Shown here in pieces: positions 27,362 to 35,340 of a DNA stretch of 64,000 bases. Below the pieces are notes generated by a model that searched no databases, was not told where the DNA came from, and was given only the letters and a program-made list of their open reading frames with translations. The position numbers and the translations under genes were made by a program. The DNA is from Blastococcus sp. TF02-8 (lineage in GTDB: Bacteria; Actinomycetota; Actinomycetes; Mycobacteriales; Geodermatophilaceae). Position 1 is the first letter of the stretch, and each line of letters begins with the position of its first letter. The stretch lies in assembly GCF_003319175.1 (NCBI RefSeq), contig NZ_QOHK01000008.1, forward strand, positions 62,001-126,000, read 5' to 3'.

Positions 27362-28348
27362 ATGACCGACGCGATCGTGGTCGAGGGGCTGGTCAAGCGC
27401 TACGGCGCCACCACCGCGCTCGACGGAGTGGATCTGACCGTCGCCGAGGGCTCGGTCCTCGGGCTGCTCGGCCCGAACGGTGCGGGCAAGACGACGGTGG
27501 TGCGCACGCTCACCACGCTGCTCGCGCCCGACGCCGGGCGGGCCGAGGTGCTCGGCCTCGACGTGGTGCGGGACGCCGACCGGGTGCGGGCCGTCATCGG
27601 CCTCACCGGCCAGTACGCGGCCGTCGACGAGTACCTCACCGGGTTCGAGAACCTGGAGATGGTCGGGCGGTTGTACCGACTGGGCAAGCGGGAGGCGCGG
27701 AAGCGGGCCGGCGAGCTGCTGGAGCGTTTCGACCTGACCGACGCGGCGAACCGGCCGGCGAAGACGTATTCGGGCGGCATGCGGCGGCGGCTGGACATCG
27801 CCGCCTCGCTGATCAACCGGCCCCGGGTGCTGTTCCTGGACGAGCCGACCACCGGCCTGGACCCGCGCAGCCGGCTGGCGATGTGGGAGTTCATCGCCGA
27901 GCTCGCCGACGGCGGGACGACGATCCTGCTCACGACGCAGTACCTGGAGGAGGCCGACCGCCTCGCCGACCGCATGGTGGTCATCGACTCCGGCCGGGTC
28001 ATCGCCCGGGGCACCGCCGACGAGCTCAAGGCGCAGGTCGGCGGCCAGCGGTTGGAGTTCACCGTCACCGACGCCGCGGTGCTGCCCCGCATGGCGGTGC
28101 GGCTGCGCCCGCTGGGCCTCGACGACCCGGTGGTCGACGAGCAGGCCCGTCGGCTGTCGCTGCCGGTCAGCGGCGGCGCCGAGGTGGTGGCCGAGGCGCT
28201 GCGCCTCCTCGACGGCGACACCTCGCAGATCTTCGACGTCGGGTTGCGCCGCCCCGACCTCGACGACGTGTTCCTGGCCCTCACCGGCCGGGTCGCCGAG
28301 ACCGACACCGCCGCGAGCGACGCGACGACCGTGGGGAGTGCCCGATGA
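27362..28348 (+). CDS. ABC transporter ATP-binding protein (DrrA-like)
   Basis: 328 residues. Walker A GPNGAGKT (37-44), Q-loop GLTGQYAAVDEYLTG, signature YSGGMRRRLDIA, Walker B LFLDEPTTGLDP, and the H-loop position replaced by Gln (LTTQYLEEADRLADR), as in many DrrA-type ATPases. A C-terminal DrrA extension (ELKAQVGGQ to LDDVFLALTGR) follows. It powers an ABC-2 type exporter, often for drugs or lipids. The stop overlaps the permease ATG (ATGA). Confidence 0.94.
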   Translation: MTDAIVVEGLVKRYGATTALDGVDLTVAEGSVLGLLGPNGAGKTTVVRTLTTLLAPDAGRAEVLGLDVVRDADRVRAVIGLTGQYAAVDEYLTGFENLEMVGRLYRLGKREARKRAGELLERFDLTDAANRPAKTYSGGMRRRLDIAASLINRPRVLFLDEPTTGLDPRSRLAMWEFIAELADGGTTILLTTQYLEEADRLADRMVVIDSGRVIARGTADELKAQVGGQRLEFTVTDAAVLPRMAVRLRPLGLDDPVVDEQARRLSLPVSGGAEVVAEALRLLDGDTSQIFDVGLRRPDLDDVFLALTGRVAETDTAASDATTVGSAR

Positions 28349-29148
28349 GCTCGTTGTCCATCGCCGTCGAGGACGGCCTGACGATCACCCGCCGCAACCT
28401 GGTCAAGGTCAAGCGGGTGCCGGAGCTGATCGTCTTCGCGACCCTGTCGCCGATCATGTTCGTGCTGCTCTTCCGCTACGTGTTCGGCAGCGCCATCCCC
28501 ATCGAGGGCATCAGCTACGCGGAGTTCCTGCTGCCGGGCATCTTCGCCCAGACCATCGTCTTCGGGAGCACGATCACCGGCGCCGGGCTGGCCGAGGACC
28601 TGCAGAAGGGGCTCATCGACCGGTTCCGGTCCCTGCCGATGGCGCCGTCGGCCGTGCTCGTCGGCCGCACGGTGGCCGACCTCGCCCTGAACGCCCTGTC
28701 CATCGTCGTCATGGGCGTCACCGGGCTGATCGTCGGCTGGCGGATCCGCTCCTCGTTCGGCGAGGCGCTGGCCGGTCTCGCGCTGCTGCTCCTCTTCGCC
28801 TACGCGATGAGCTGGCTCATGGCGACCGTGGGGTTGCTGGTCCGCGCCCCCGAGGTGGTCCAGCAGGCCAGCTTCATCGTCATCTTCCCGCTCACGTTCA
28901 TCGCCAACACGTTCGTGCCGACGAACAACTTCCCGGCGGTGCTCAAGTGGATCGCCGACTGGAACCCGGTGTCGGCGGTCGTGCAGGCGGCGCGTGAGCT
29001 CTTCGGCAACACCGCGCCGATCCTGCAGACCTCCGACGTCTGGTCCCTGCAGCACCCGGTGCTCTACACGCTGCTGTGGTCGGCGGTCCTGCTCGCCGTG
29101 TTCGTGCCGCTGTCGGTGCGCATCTACCGGCGGACCGCCAGCCGCTGA
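28345..29148 (+). CDS. ABC-2 type transporter permease (DrrB-like)
   Basis: 267 residues with six TM helices. Landmarks of the DrrB family are LLPGIFAQTIVFGS, GLAEDLQKGLIDRFRSLPM (the coupling-helix region) and NTFVPTNNFPAVLKWIADWNPVSAVVQAARELFG. It pairs with the ATPase just upstream (4-bp overlap) to form an exporter of unknown substrate. Confidence 0.93.
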   Translation: MSSLSIAVEDGLTITRRNLVKVKRVPELIVFATLSPIMFVLLFRYVFGSAIPIEGISYAEFLLPGIFAQTIVFGSTITGAGLAEDLQKGLIDRFRSLPMAPSAVLVGRTVADLALNALSIVVMGVTGLIVGWRIRSSFGEALAGLALLLLFAYAMSWLMATVGLLVRAPEVVQQASFIVIFPLTFIANTFVPTNNFPAVLKWIADWNPVSAVVQAARELFGNTAPILQTSDVWSLQHPVLYTLLWSAVLLAVFVPLSVRIYRRTASR

Positions 29149-29216
29149 GCACGCTCCCGCGGCCCGACCCCGGGTGGCGAGGTCGCGAAGCGGGTGGGGG
29201 TGGAGACTGGCGCTCG

Positions 29217-31280
29217 ATGAGCGTCGACTCCGCCCCCGCCCTCTCCGCCGACAACCCGCTGGCCGCGCCGTCGGAGCTGCCCTTCCGGCTGCCACCCTTC
29301 GCCGGCGTCACCCTCGAGCACTGCCGCGAGGCGCTGCTCGCCGGCATGGCCGCGCACCGCGAGGAGGTCGCGGCGATCGTCGCGTCGGCCGAGGAGCCGA
29401 CCTTCGAGAACACCATCGTCGCCCTGGAGCGGTCCGGTGCGCTGCTGGACCGGGCCTGGTCGGTGTTCGGCAACCTCTCCTCCTCGGTGGCCACGCCGCG
29501 GCTGCGCGAGATCGAGCGGGAGGTGGCCCCGCTGGCCGCCGCCCACGACGACGCGCTGCGGCTGGACCCGGCCCTGTTCGCGCGCGTCGACGCCGTGCAC
29601 GCGGCGAGGGAGTCGGCGGGCCTGGACCCCGAGTCGCTGCGGCTGGTCGAGCGCTACCACCTGGACTTCGTGCTGGCCGGTGCCCGGCTGGACGACGCCG
29701 GCCGAGTGCGGCTCAGCGAGCTCAACCAGGAGCTCTCGGAGCTGTCCACGAGCTTCGGCCAGAACCTGCAGCTGGCCACCGACGCAGCGGCGGTCCGGGT
29801 GGACGACGAGGCTGAGCTCGACGGGCTGAGCGAGGAGGAGATCGCCGCCGCGGCCCGGGCGGCGAGCGACCGCGGGCTCGACGGTCACCTGCTCACCCTG
29901 GTGCTGCCCACCGGTCAGCCGCTGCTGGCCAAGCTTCGCGACCGGGAGCTGCGGCGCCGGGTGTTCGAGGCGTCGACGAGCCGCGCCGCCGGCGGTGAGC
30001 ACGACAACCGCCCGGTCGCCGAGCGGATCGCCCGGGCACGGGCCGAGCGAGCCCGGCTGCTGGGCTTCGCCACCCATGCCGACCTGGTGCTCGCCGACCA
30101 GACCGCGGCCACCACCGAGGCGGTCGACCGGATGCTCGCGTCGATGGTGCCCGCCTCGGTGGCCAACGCCGACGCCGAGGCCGAGGTGCTGCGGGAGTAC
30201 GCGCTCCGTGACGGGGTGGAGCTGGCCCCGTGGGACTGGGCGTTCTACAGCGAGCGGGTGCGGGCCGAGCGCTACGCCGTCGACACCACGGCACTGCGGC
30301 CGTACTTCGAGCTGGACCGGGTGCTGGTCGACGGCGTCTTCCACGCCGCCGAGCTGCTCTACGGCTACCGCTTCACCCTCCGTCCGGACCTCACGGGCTA
30401 CCACCCCGACGTCCGGGTCTGGGAGGTCACCGACGCCGACGGCGCCGAGGTCGGCCTGTACCTGGGTGACTTCTTCGCCCGGGAGGGCAAGCGCGGCGGG
30501 GCGTGGATGAGCTCGTTCGTGCGGCAGTCCGGCCTGCTCGGCACGAAGCCGGTGGTGGTGAACAACCTCAACGTGACCCGGGCCCCCGAGGGGCGGCCGA
30601 CGCTGCTCACCCTCGACGAGGTCAACACGCTGTTCCACGAGTTCGGTCACGCCCTGCACGGCCTGAGCTCCGCGGTCACCTACCCCCGGTTCTCCGGCAC
30701 GAGCGTGCCGCGGGACTTCGTCGAGTTCCCGAGCCAGGTCAACGAGATGTGGGCGCTCTGGCCCGAGGTGCTCACCCACTACGCCCGGCACGTCGAGACC
30801 GGCGAACCGCTGCCGCGCCCGGTGGTGGACGCCATCGACGCCGCCCAGCTCTGGGGCGAGGGCTTCGGCACGCTGGAGTACCTGGCCGCCACCCTGCTGG
30901 ACCAGGCCTGGCACCGGATCACGCCGGAGAGCGAGGTCGGCGACCCGGTGGAGTTCGAGGCGCAGGCGCTCCGCACGGCCGGCGTGGCGTCCGAGCTCGT
31001 GCCGCCCCGCTACCGCACCACGTACTTCCAGCACATCTTCGCCGGGGGCTACTCGGCCGGCTACTACTCCTACATCTGGTCGGAGGTGCTCGACGCCGAC
31101 ACCGTGGAGTGGTTCAAGGAGAACGGAGGGCTACGCCGCGAGAACGGGGACGCGTTCCGGCAGCGGCTGCTCGCCGTGGGCGGTTCGGTCGACCCGCTGG
31201 CGGCGTTCCGTGCGGTGCGCGGTCGCGACGCCGACCCGGGTCCGCTGCTGCGTCGTCGCGGGCTGGCGCCGACCGCCTGA
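29217..31280 (+). CDS. M3 family metallopeptidase (Dcp/oligopeptidase-A-like)
   Basis: 687 residues. The zinc site HEFGH lies at 474-478 (NTLFHEFGHALHGL), with the third ligand Glu in PSQVNEMWALWPEVL. Long N-terminal helices and the C-terminal YFQHIFAGGYSAGYYSYIWSEVL segment are typical of peptidyl-dipeptidase Dcp and oligopeptidase A. There is no signal peptide, so it degrades peptides in the cytoplasm. ATG 29217 follows GAGACT by 8 bp with no clear ribosome site. A terminator follows 4 bp after the stop. Confidence 0.93.
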   Translation: MSVDSAPALSADNPLAAPSELPFRLPPFAGVTLEHCREALLAGMAAHREEVAAIVASAEEPTFENTIVALERSGALLDRAWSVFGNLSSSVATPRLREIEREVAPLAAAHDDALRLDPALFARVDAVHAARESAGLDPESLRLVERYHLDFVLAGARLDDAGRVRLSELNQELSELSTSFGQNLQLATDAAAVRVDDEAELDGLSEEEIAAAARAASDRGLDGHLLTLVLPTGQPLLAKLRDRELRRRVFEASTSRAAGGEHDNRPVAERIARARAERARLLGFATHADLVLADQTAATTEAVDRMLASMVPASVANADAEAEVLREYALRDGVELAPWDWAFYSERVRAERYAVDTTALRPYFELDRVLVDGVFHAAELLYGYRFTLRPDLTGYHPDVRVWEVTDADGAEVGLYLGDFFAREGKRGGAWMSSFVRQSGLLGTKPVVVNNLNVTRAPEGRPTLLTLDEVNTLFHEFGHALHGLSSAVTYPRFSGTSVPRDFVEFPSQVNEMWALWPEVLTHYARHVETGEPLPRPVVDAIDAAQLWGEGFGTLEYLAATLLDQAWHRITPESEVGDPVEFEAQALRTAGVASELVPPRYRTTYFQHIFAGGYSAGYYSYIWSEVLDADTVEWFKENGGLRRENGDAFRQRLLAVGGSVDPLAAFRAVRGRDADPGPLLRRRGLAPTA

Positions 31281-31283
31281 GCC

Positions 31284-31311
31284 GGCCATCACCCCCGCGT
31301 GGGTGATGGCC
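31284..31311 (+). terminator. hairpin terminator after the M3 peptidase gene
   Basis: A perfect 11-bp stem GGCCATCACCC/GGGTGATGGCC with loop CCGCGT, starting 4 bp after the stop codon. No T tract. Confidence 0.65.
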
Positions 31312-31334
31312 GCACGCCGCCACCGGGGGCCAGG

Positions 31335-31664
31335 ATGACCGCCATGGACGTCGTGCTCGGTCTCCTGGCGATGCTCGTCCCGGTCGGTGCCCTCGCCGTG
31401 GTCGCGCTACCGCCGATCCTGCTGCTCGGGCGCCGTGGCCCCATCGCCTCGTCGTTGCTGCTCTACCTCGCGTCCCTCGCGCTGCTCGCGGCGTGGGGGG
31501 TGGCATGGCTGGCCGACATGGACCGGGCCGACCGCACCGGGGACGCCGGCAGCATGTTCGCCGGTGGCGGGTGGCTGCTCCTCGCTGTGGCGGCGGCGAC
31601 GGCTTCGGTCGTCGTCTCACTGCGGCACGCCCGGCGGGCTCCCGCCGTGCCCGGGCGCGACTAG
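31335..31664 (+). CDS. small membrane protein
   Basis: 109 residues with three predicted TM helices (about 4-24, 33-55 and 75-95) and short loops. No family recognised. ATG 31335 was chosen over GTG 31299 because it starts directly at the first helix and the upstream start lies in the terminator hairpin. Its stop overlaps the stop of the convergent RNHCP gene. Confidence 0.6.
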   Translation: MTAMDVVLGLLAMLVPVGALAVVALPPILLLGRRGPIASSLLLYLASLALLAAWGVAWLADMDRADRTGDAGSMFAGGGWLLLAVAAATASVVVSLRHARRAPAVPGRD

Positions 31665-31993
31665 AGCCAGGGGAGCGAGAGCACCAGGTCGAGGTCGTCG
31701 GGGGCAGCGCCGTCCCGGACGAGCCGGTTGGGCTGGCGGTGACCGCACGCGGTGCAGCGGTGGACCACCTGCCAGCCCTTGCCCGACTTCTCCACCAGGC
31801 CGATCGGCTCCATGGGCTGCCGGCACTGGCTCGCCCGGTCGCCGGGCAGGTCGTCGACGTGCAGCGACCACAGGCAGAACGGGCAGTGGTTGCGGTAGTG
31901 CCCGTCGGTGTTGGCCGGCACGCGTGCGGTGCAGTGCACGCACGGGAAGCCGGTGTTCTCCGCCCGCCGGGAGCGGGCGCGTGGTGCGGTCAC
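31661..31993 (-). CDS. RNHCP domain zinc-ribbon protein
   Basis: 110 residues. It contains the RNHCP motif that names the family (residues 34-38) and two CxxC knuckles, Cys18/Cys21 (FPCVHC) and Cys37/Cys40 (HCPFC), then Cys57 and a third pair Cys80/Cys83 (HRCTACGHRQPNR). This is a compact zinc-ribbon protein common in actinobacteria and some firmicutes, with no assigned function. It starts 8 bp after greA and could be read from the greA message, a plausible link to transcription. Confidence 0.85.
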   Translation of the reverse strand: MTAPRARSRRAENTGFPCVHCTARVPANTDGHYRNHCPFCLWSLHVDDLPGDRASQCRQPMEPIGLVEKSGKGWQVVHRCTACGHRQPNRLVRDGAAPDDLDLVLSLPWL

Positions 31994-32001
31994 CGGACGG
32001 G

Positions 32002-32505
32002 TCAGGGGACGAACGGCTCGATGCCGACGACCTCGACGGTGATGTCCCGCCCGTTGGGGGTCTGGTACGTGACCTTCTTGCCGGGCTCGGCGCCCATGAT
32101 GGCCGCGCCCAGCGCCGACTCGGGGGAGTAGACGGTCAGGTCGGTCGTGCCGGCGATCTCGCGGGACCCGAGCAGGAACTTCTCGGTGTCGTCGTCGCCG
32201 TCGAACCGGATGGTGATGACGGTGCCGGTCGCCGCGTGGGTCACCTTGGTCGGGGGCTCGCCCACGTGCGCCTTGCGGAGCAGGTCGGTGAGCTGGCGGA
32301 TCCGGCCCTCCTGCTTGCCCTGCTCCTCCTTCGCGGCGTGGTAGCCGCCGTTCTCCTTGAGGTCGCCCTCCTCGCGGCGGGCGTTGATCTCGGCGGCCAT
32401 GGCCGGGCGGTTCGCCACCAGCTGGTCGAGCTCGGCCTTCAGCCGGTCGTAGGCCTCCTGGGTCAGCCAGATGGCCTGGTTCTGCTCGTCAGTGGGGGTG
32501 GACAC
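32002..32505 (-). CDS. greA: transcription elongation factor GreA
   Basis: 167 residues. The N-terminal coiled coil (WLTQEAYDRLKAELDQL to GRIRQLTDLL) carries the acidic tip EEGDLKENGGYHAAKEEQ, whose Asp/Glu pair stimulates transcript cleavage by backtracked RNA polymerase. The C-terminal FKBP-like domain ends PNGRDITVEVVGIEPF. GTG start, with AGGAG 9 bp upstream. The position next to mca matches mycobacteria (greA Rv1080c, mca Rv1082). Confidence 0.97.
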   Translation of the reverse strand: MSTPTDEQNQAIWLTQEAYDRLKAELDQLVANRPAMAAEINARREEGDLKENGGYHAAKEEQGKQEGRIRQLTDLLRKAHVGEPPTKVTHAATGTVITIRFDGDDDTEKFLLGSREIAGTTDLTVYSPESALGAAIMGAEPGKKVTYQTPNGRDITVEVVGIEPFVP

Positions 32506-32569
32506 GGGGGAGAACTCCTGGAACTCGTGGGTGGCCGCCGAGAGCGACGGCCGCTGGTCGATCCGGCCA

Positions 32570-32575
32570 AGCTAA
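32570..32575 (-). promoter_or_regulatory. candidate -10 (TTAGCT) of greA
   Basis: On the - strand TTAGCT, 64 bp before the greA GTG, with TGCACC 16 bp upstream as a possible weak -35. By eye only. Confidence 0.35.
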
Positions 32576-32717
32576 CACCGCACATCGGGCCGGTGCAGTC
32601 GTGCGACGCGAGCGGAACCGAAACGTACCGGCACCGCACGGGGGCTGCGGGACGCCCGTCCGGGCGAGTTGTCGGCCACACCTGGTGGGCATCCGTCATC
32701 CACGCCCCGCGGCGAGG

Positions 32718-32723
32718 GACACT
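32718..32723 (+). promoter_or_regulatory. candidate -10 (GACACT) for leaderless mca
   Basis: GACACT, 6 bp, then the mca GTG. The surrounding bases (GGGACACTG-N2-GCGGTGACC) are nearly identical to those at 35326-35345, before the geranylgeranyl-reductase-family gene. Confidence 0.4.
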
Positions 32724-32729
32724 GTTGCG

Positions 32730-33617
32730 GTGACCCAACCCGACCAGCTGCGCCTGCTCGCCGTGCACGCACATCCGGACGACGAGTCGAGCAAGGGCGC
32801 CGCCACGATGGCGAAGTACGTGGCCGAGGGCGTTCGCGTCATGGTGGCCACGGCCACCGGCGGCGAGCGGGGCTCGGTGCTGAACCCGGCCATGGACCGT
32901 CCCGAGGTCTGGGAGCGGCTGCCCCAGATCCGGGCCGAGGAGATGGAGCGGGCGCGGGAGATCCTCGGGATCGAGCAGGAGTTCCTCGGCTTCGTCGACT
33001 CCGGCCTGCCCGAGGGCGACCCGCTGCCCCCGCTGCCGGAGGGCTGCTTCGCCCTGGTGCCCCTCGAGGAGGCGGCGGCCCCTCTGGTCGCGCTGATCCG
33101 CCGGTTCAAGCCCCAGGTGATCACCACGTACGACGAGCGCGGCGGTTACCCGCACCCGGACCACATCAAGACCCACGAGATCTCGATGCACGCGTTCGAG
33201 GCGGCCGGTGACCCGGAGCGGTATCCCGAGCTGGGTGAGCCCTGGCAGCCGAGCAAGCTCTACTACCACATGAGCTTCACGCTGCCCCGGACGAAGGCGC
33301 TGCACGAGGCGATCCTCGCGACCGGCGCCGAGTCGCCCTACGCGGAGTGGCTGGCCAACTGGGACCCGGCGCACGACATCTCCCACCGGGTCACCACACG
33401 CGTGCCGTGTGCGGAGTACTTCCCGGTGCGCGACGCCGCACTGATCGCGCACGCCACCCAGATCGACCCGCTGGGCCGCTGGTTCGCCTGCCCGGTGGAG
33501 ACGCAGCAGGAGGTGTGGCCGACGGAGGACTACGAGCTGGCCCGCTCGCTGGTCGACGCCACCACGCCCGAGGACGACCTGTTCGCCGGCATCCGCAGCG
33601 AGGTGACGGTCCGATGA
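32730..33617 (+). CDS. mca: mycothiol S-conjugate amidase
   Basis: 295 residues. The LmbE-type zinc site is at the N-terminus (HAHPDDES, His15-Pro-Asp-Asp18) with the third ligand in YPHPDHIKTHE. The protein cleaves mycothiol S-conjugates to release mercapturic acids and glucosaminyl-inositol, a detoxification step. MshB deacetylase is the close alternative, but length, the YHMSFTLPRTKALHE segment and the greA neighbourhood fit Mca. GTG 32730 follows a GACACT hexamer by 6 bp. The stop overlaps the next ATG. Confidence 0.93.
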   Translation: MTQPDQLRLLAVHAHPDDESSKGAATMAKYVAEGVRVMVATATGGERGSVLNPAMDRPEVWERLPQIRAEEMERAREILGIEQEFLGFVDSGLPEGDPLPPLPEGCFALVPLEEAAAPLVALIRRFKPQVITTYDERGGYPHPDHIKTHEISMHAFEAAGDPERYPELGEPWQPSKLYYHMSFTLPRTKALHEAILATGAESPYAEWLANWDPAHDISHRVTTRVPCAEYFPVRDAALIAHATQIDPLGRWFACPVETQQEVWPTEDYELARSLVDATTPEDDLFAGIRSEVTVR

Positions 33618-33925
33618 ACGGCCTTCTCGCCGCCGCCGGGGAGCAGCTGCCTGAGGACGTCGGCAAGGCGGGTCCGCTCGGCCTCCTGCTGCTGGTGCTG
33701 CTGCTGATCGCCGCCGCGCTGCTGGTGAAGTCGATGAGCGGGCACCTCAAGAAGCTGCCGCGCAGCTTCGACCCGGCCGACCGCGAGGATCCGGTCCACG
33801 TCCCGGACACCCCGGCCGAGCTGCTGGAGGAGCCCGCCCCGGGGCAGGAACTGCTGGACACGCTGCGTCGGGCGCCGCTGGCGATCGAGCCGCCGCGCGA
33901 CGACGACGGCCGTCCGCGGAACTGA
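33614..33925 (+). CDS. small single-pass membrane protein coupled to mca
   Basis: 103 residues. One TM helix (about 20-38, GPLGLLLLVLLLIAAALLV) followed by a charged tail with PRSFDPADREDPVHVPDTPAEL. The ATG overlaps the mca stop (ATGA), so it is co-translated. A small membrane protein in this slot also occurs in mycobacteria (Rv1083 position). Function unknown. Confidence 0.75.
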   Translation: MNGLLAAAGEQLPEDVGKAGPLGLLLLVLLLIAAALLVKSMSGHLKKLPRSFDPADREDPVHVPDTPAELLEEPAPGQELLDTLRRAPLAIEPPRDDDGRPRN

Positions 33926-33981
33926 GGCCCAGGGAGGGCCCTAGGACCCTCGTCCCCCTCGGCGACCCTACTTACGGTGCA

Positions 33982-33999
33982 AGCGTGTAATCACACGCT
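33982..33999. promoter_or_regulatory. 18-bp palindrome over a promoter
   Basis: Perfect 7-bp arms AGCGTGT/ACACGCT around AATC. It contains TGTAAT (33986-33991), a near-consensus -10, and ends 17 bp before the GTG of a gene whose C-terminus looks like a ribbon-helix-helix domain. Candidate autoregulatory operator. Confidence 0.55.
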
Positions 34000-34016
34000 C
34001 TCACCGGGAGGCTGCT

Positions 34017-34604
34017 GTGCAGGGACACCGATTCGCCGATGCGATGTTCGCGGCCGGCGCAGGCCGCGCGGGTCGAGGCCGGGGACCGGAGGCACCCCCG
34101 CCGGTCGAGCGCGCCGAGGTGGCCGGCTGGTTCGCCGGGCGGCTGCCCGACGGCTGGTTCACCGGCCCGGTCGACCTGGTCGTCGACCGGGACGAGATCA
34201 CCGTCGTCGGCAGCCTGGCCGAGCCCGAGGCCGGCGATGGGGACGCCGCCGCCGCGCGGGCGGGCCGGATCTCCCGGTTCCGCGCGGAGACCCGCGAGCA
34301 GCGCATGGCGATCGCCGACGCCGCCCAGGAGCGCTACGGACGGTCGGTCGCCTGGGGCGCGGCCTGCGGGGACCTTCGGGAGATCTTCACCAACCTCTCG
34401 GTGCCGGTCATGACGCGGCTGCGCCAGCCCGAGCGCCTGGTGCTCGACACCCTGGTCGACGCGGGCGTGGCCCGCTCGCGCTCCGAGGCGCTGCTCTGGG
34501 CCGTGCGCATGGTCGGCCGGCACGCCGACGACTGGCTGCGGGAGCTCCGCGAGGCCATGGCGACCGTCGAGGAGGTCCGTGCGCGGGGGCCGCAGCCGGG
34601 GTGA
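34017..34604 (+). CDS. probable ribbon-helix-helix DNA-binding protein
   Basis: 195 residues. The first 120 residues are not recognised (a WF-x4-PDGWFTGPVDL segment, then RAETREQRMAIADAAQERYG and SVAWGAACGD). Residues 128-168 read like a CopG/RHH domain: a strand (SVPVMTRLRQPER), helix A (LVLDTLVDAGVA) and helix B opening with SRSEALLWAVRMV, the typical R-S-R-S-E-A pattern. Ribosome site GGGAG is 6 bp before GTG 34017. A palindrome covers its probable -10. It is likely a transcription factor or antitoxin-like regulator, although no toxin gene is adjacent. Confidence 0.6.
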   Translation: MQGHRFADAMFAAGAGRAGRGRGPEAPPPVERAEVAGWFAGRLPDGWFTGPVDLVVDRDEITVVGSLAEPEAGDGDAAAARAGRISRFRAETREQRMAIADAAQERYGRSVAWGAACGDLREIFTNLSVPVMTRLRQPERLVLDTLVDAGVARSRSEALLWAVRMVGRHADDWLRELREAMATVEEVRARGPQPG

Positions 34605-34633
34605 CCGCGGCGGTGGTCTGCCAGGCTGCCCCG

Positions 34634-35299
34634 GTGACCGAGCCGCTGGAGCTGCTGCGCGAGGCGTACGGAGACCTGAGCGAGACCCTGCACGCGGTCG
34701 CGCGCGGCGGTGACCCGTGGGCGGCCACGGGGTGCCGCGGCTGGGCGGTCCACGACCTGGCGTTCCACCTGCTCGGCGACGCCCGCCGCGCACTGGTCGC
34801 ACTGAACACGCCCGTGGCCGGTCCGGTCGACCGGGACGCCGTCACCTACTGGCGGGCGTGGGAGCCGCCGGACCGGGACGACGACGAGGCGCTCGTGCGC
34901 ACGCGCGCCGTGGCCGCTGTCGCGACCGCCCATGCCGACCTGGTCGAGCTCTACGCGGAGACCACGGCGGCGGTGCTCGTGGCGGCCGGGCGCGCGCCGG
35001 CCGGGGTGCCGGTCCGCACGCAGGGATGGGTGATGTGGGTCGACGACCTGCTCTCCACACTGGTGGTCGAGGCGTCCGTGCACCACCTCGACCTGGTGGC
35101 GCAGCTCGACCGTCCCGGTCCGGGCGCCGCCCCGCTGGGCGAGGTCCGCCGGGTGCTGGCGGGGCTGGCCGGAGGGGCGCTGCCGCCGGAGTGGGACGAC
35201 GTCACGGCCGCCCGCCGCGGAACCGGCCGGGAGCCGCTCACCGACGTCGACCGGGCGTGGCTCGGTGAACGGGTGAGCGCGTTCCCGCTGTTCGGCTGA
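34634..35299 (+). CDS. maleylpyruvate isomerase/DinB-like family protein (mycothiol-dependent type)
   Basis: 221 residues. The N-terminal four-helix DinB-like region has the family pattern WAATGCRGWAVHDLAFHLLGDARRAL, with a first His before HLLGD, and VVEASVHHLDLV further on; these His residues are the usual metal ligands. Members use mycothiol or unknown thiols, so the nearby mca gene is suggestive. The substrate is unknown. GTG 34634 follows CAGGCT by 6 bp, the leaderless layout; GTG 34601, overlapping the previous stop, is the alternative and adds 11 residues. Confidence 0.75.
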   Translation: MTEPLELLREAYGDLSETLHAVARGGDPWAATGCRGWAVHDLAFHLLGDARRALVALNTPVAGPVDRDAVTYWRAWEPPDRDDDEALVRTRAVAAVATAHADLVELYAETTAAVLVAAGRAPAGVPVRTQGWVMWVDDLLSTLVVEASVHHLDLVAQLDRPGPGAAPLGEVRRVLAGLAGGALPPEWDDVTAARRGTGREPLTDVDRAWLGERVSAFPLFG

Positions 35300-35328
35300 G
35301 GGGTGCGCGCCCTGGAGGCGCGACCAGG

Positions 35329-35334
35329 GACACT
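35329..35334 (+). promoter_or_regulatory. candidate -10 (GACACT) for leaderless flavoprotein gene
   Basis: GACACT, 6 bp, then GTG 35341, with flanks almost the same as before mca. Confidence 0.4.
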
Positions 35335-35340
35335 GGGGCG

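Noticed and set aside
33614-34604. Toxin-antitoxin pair formed by the RHH-like protein and a neighbour
   Set aside because: The neighbours are a single-pass membrane protein and a DinB-like enzyme; neither resembles a toxin and spacing does not suggest a pair.
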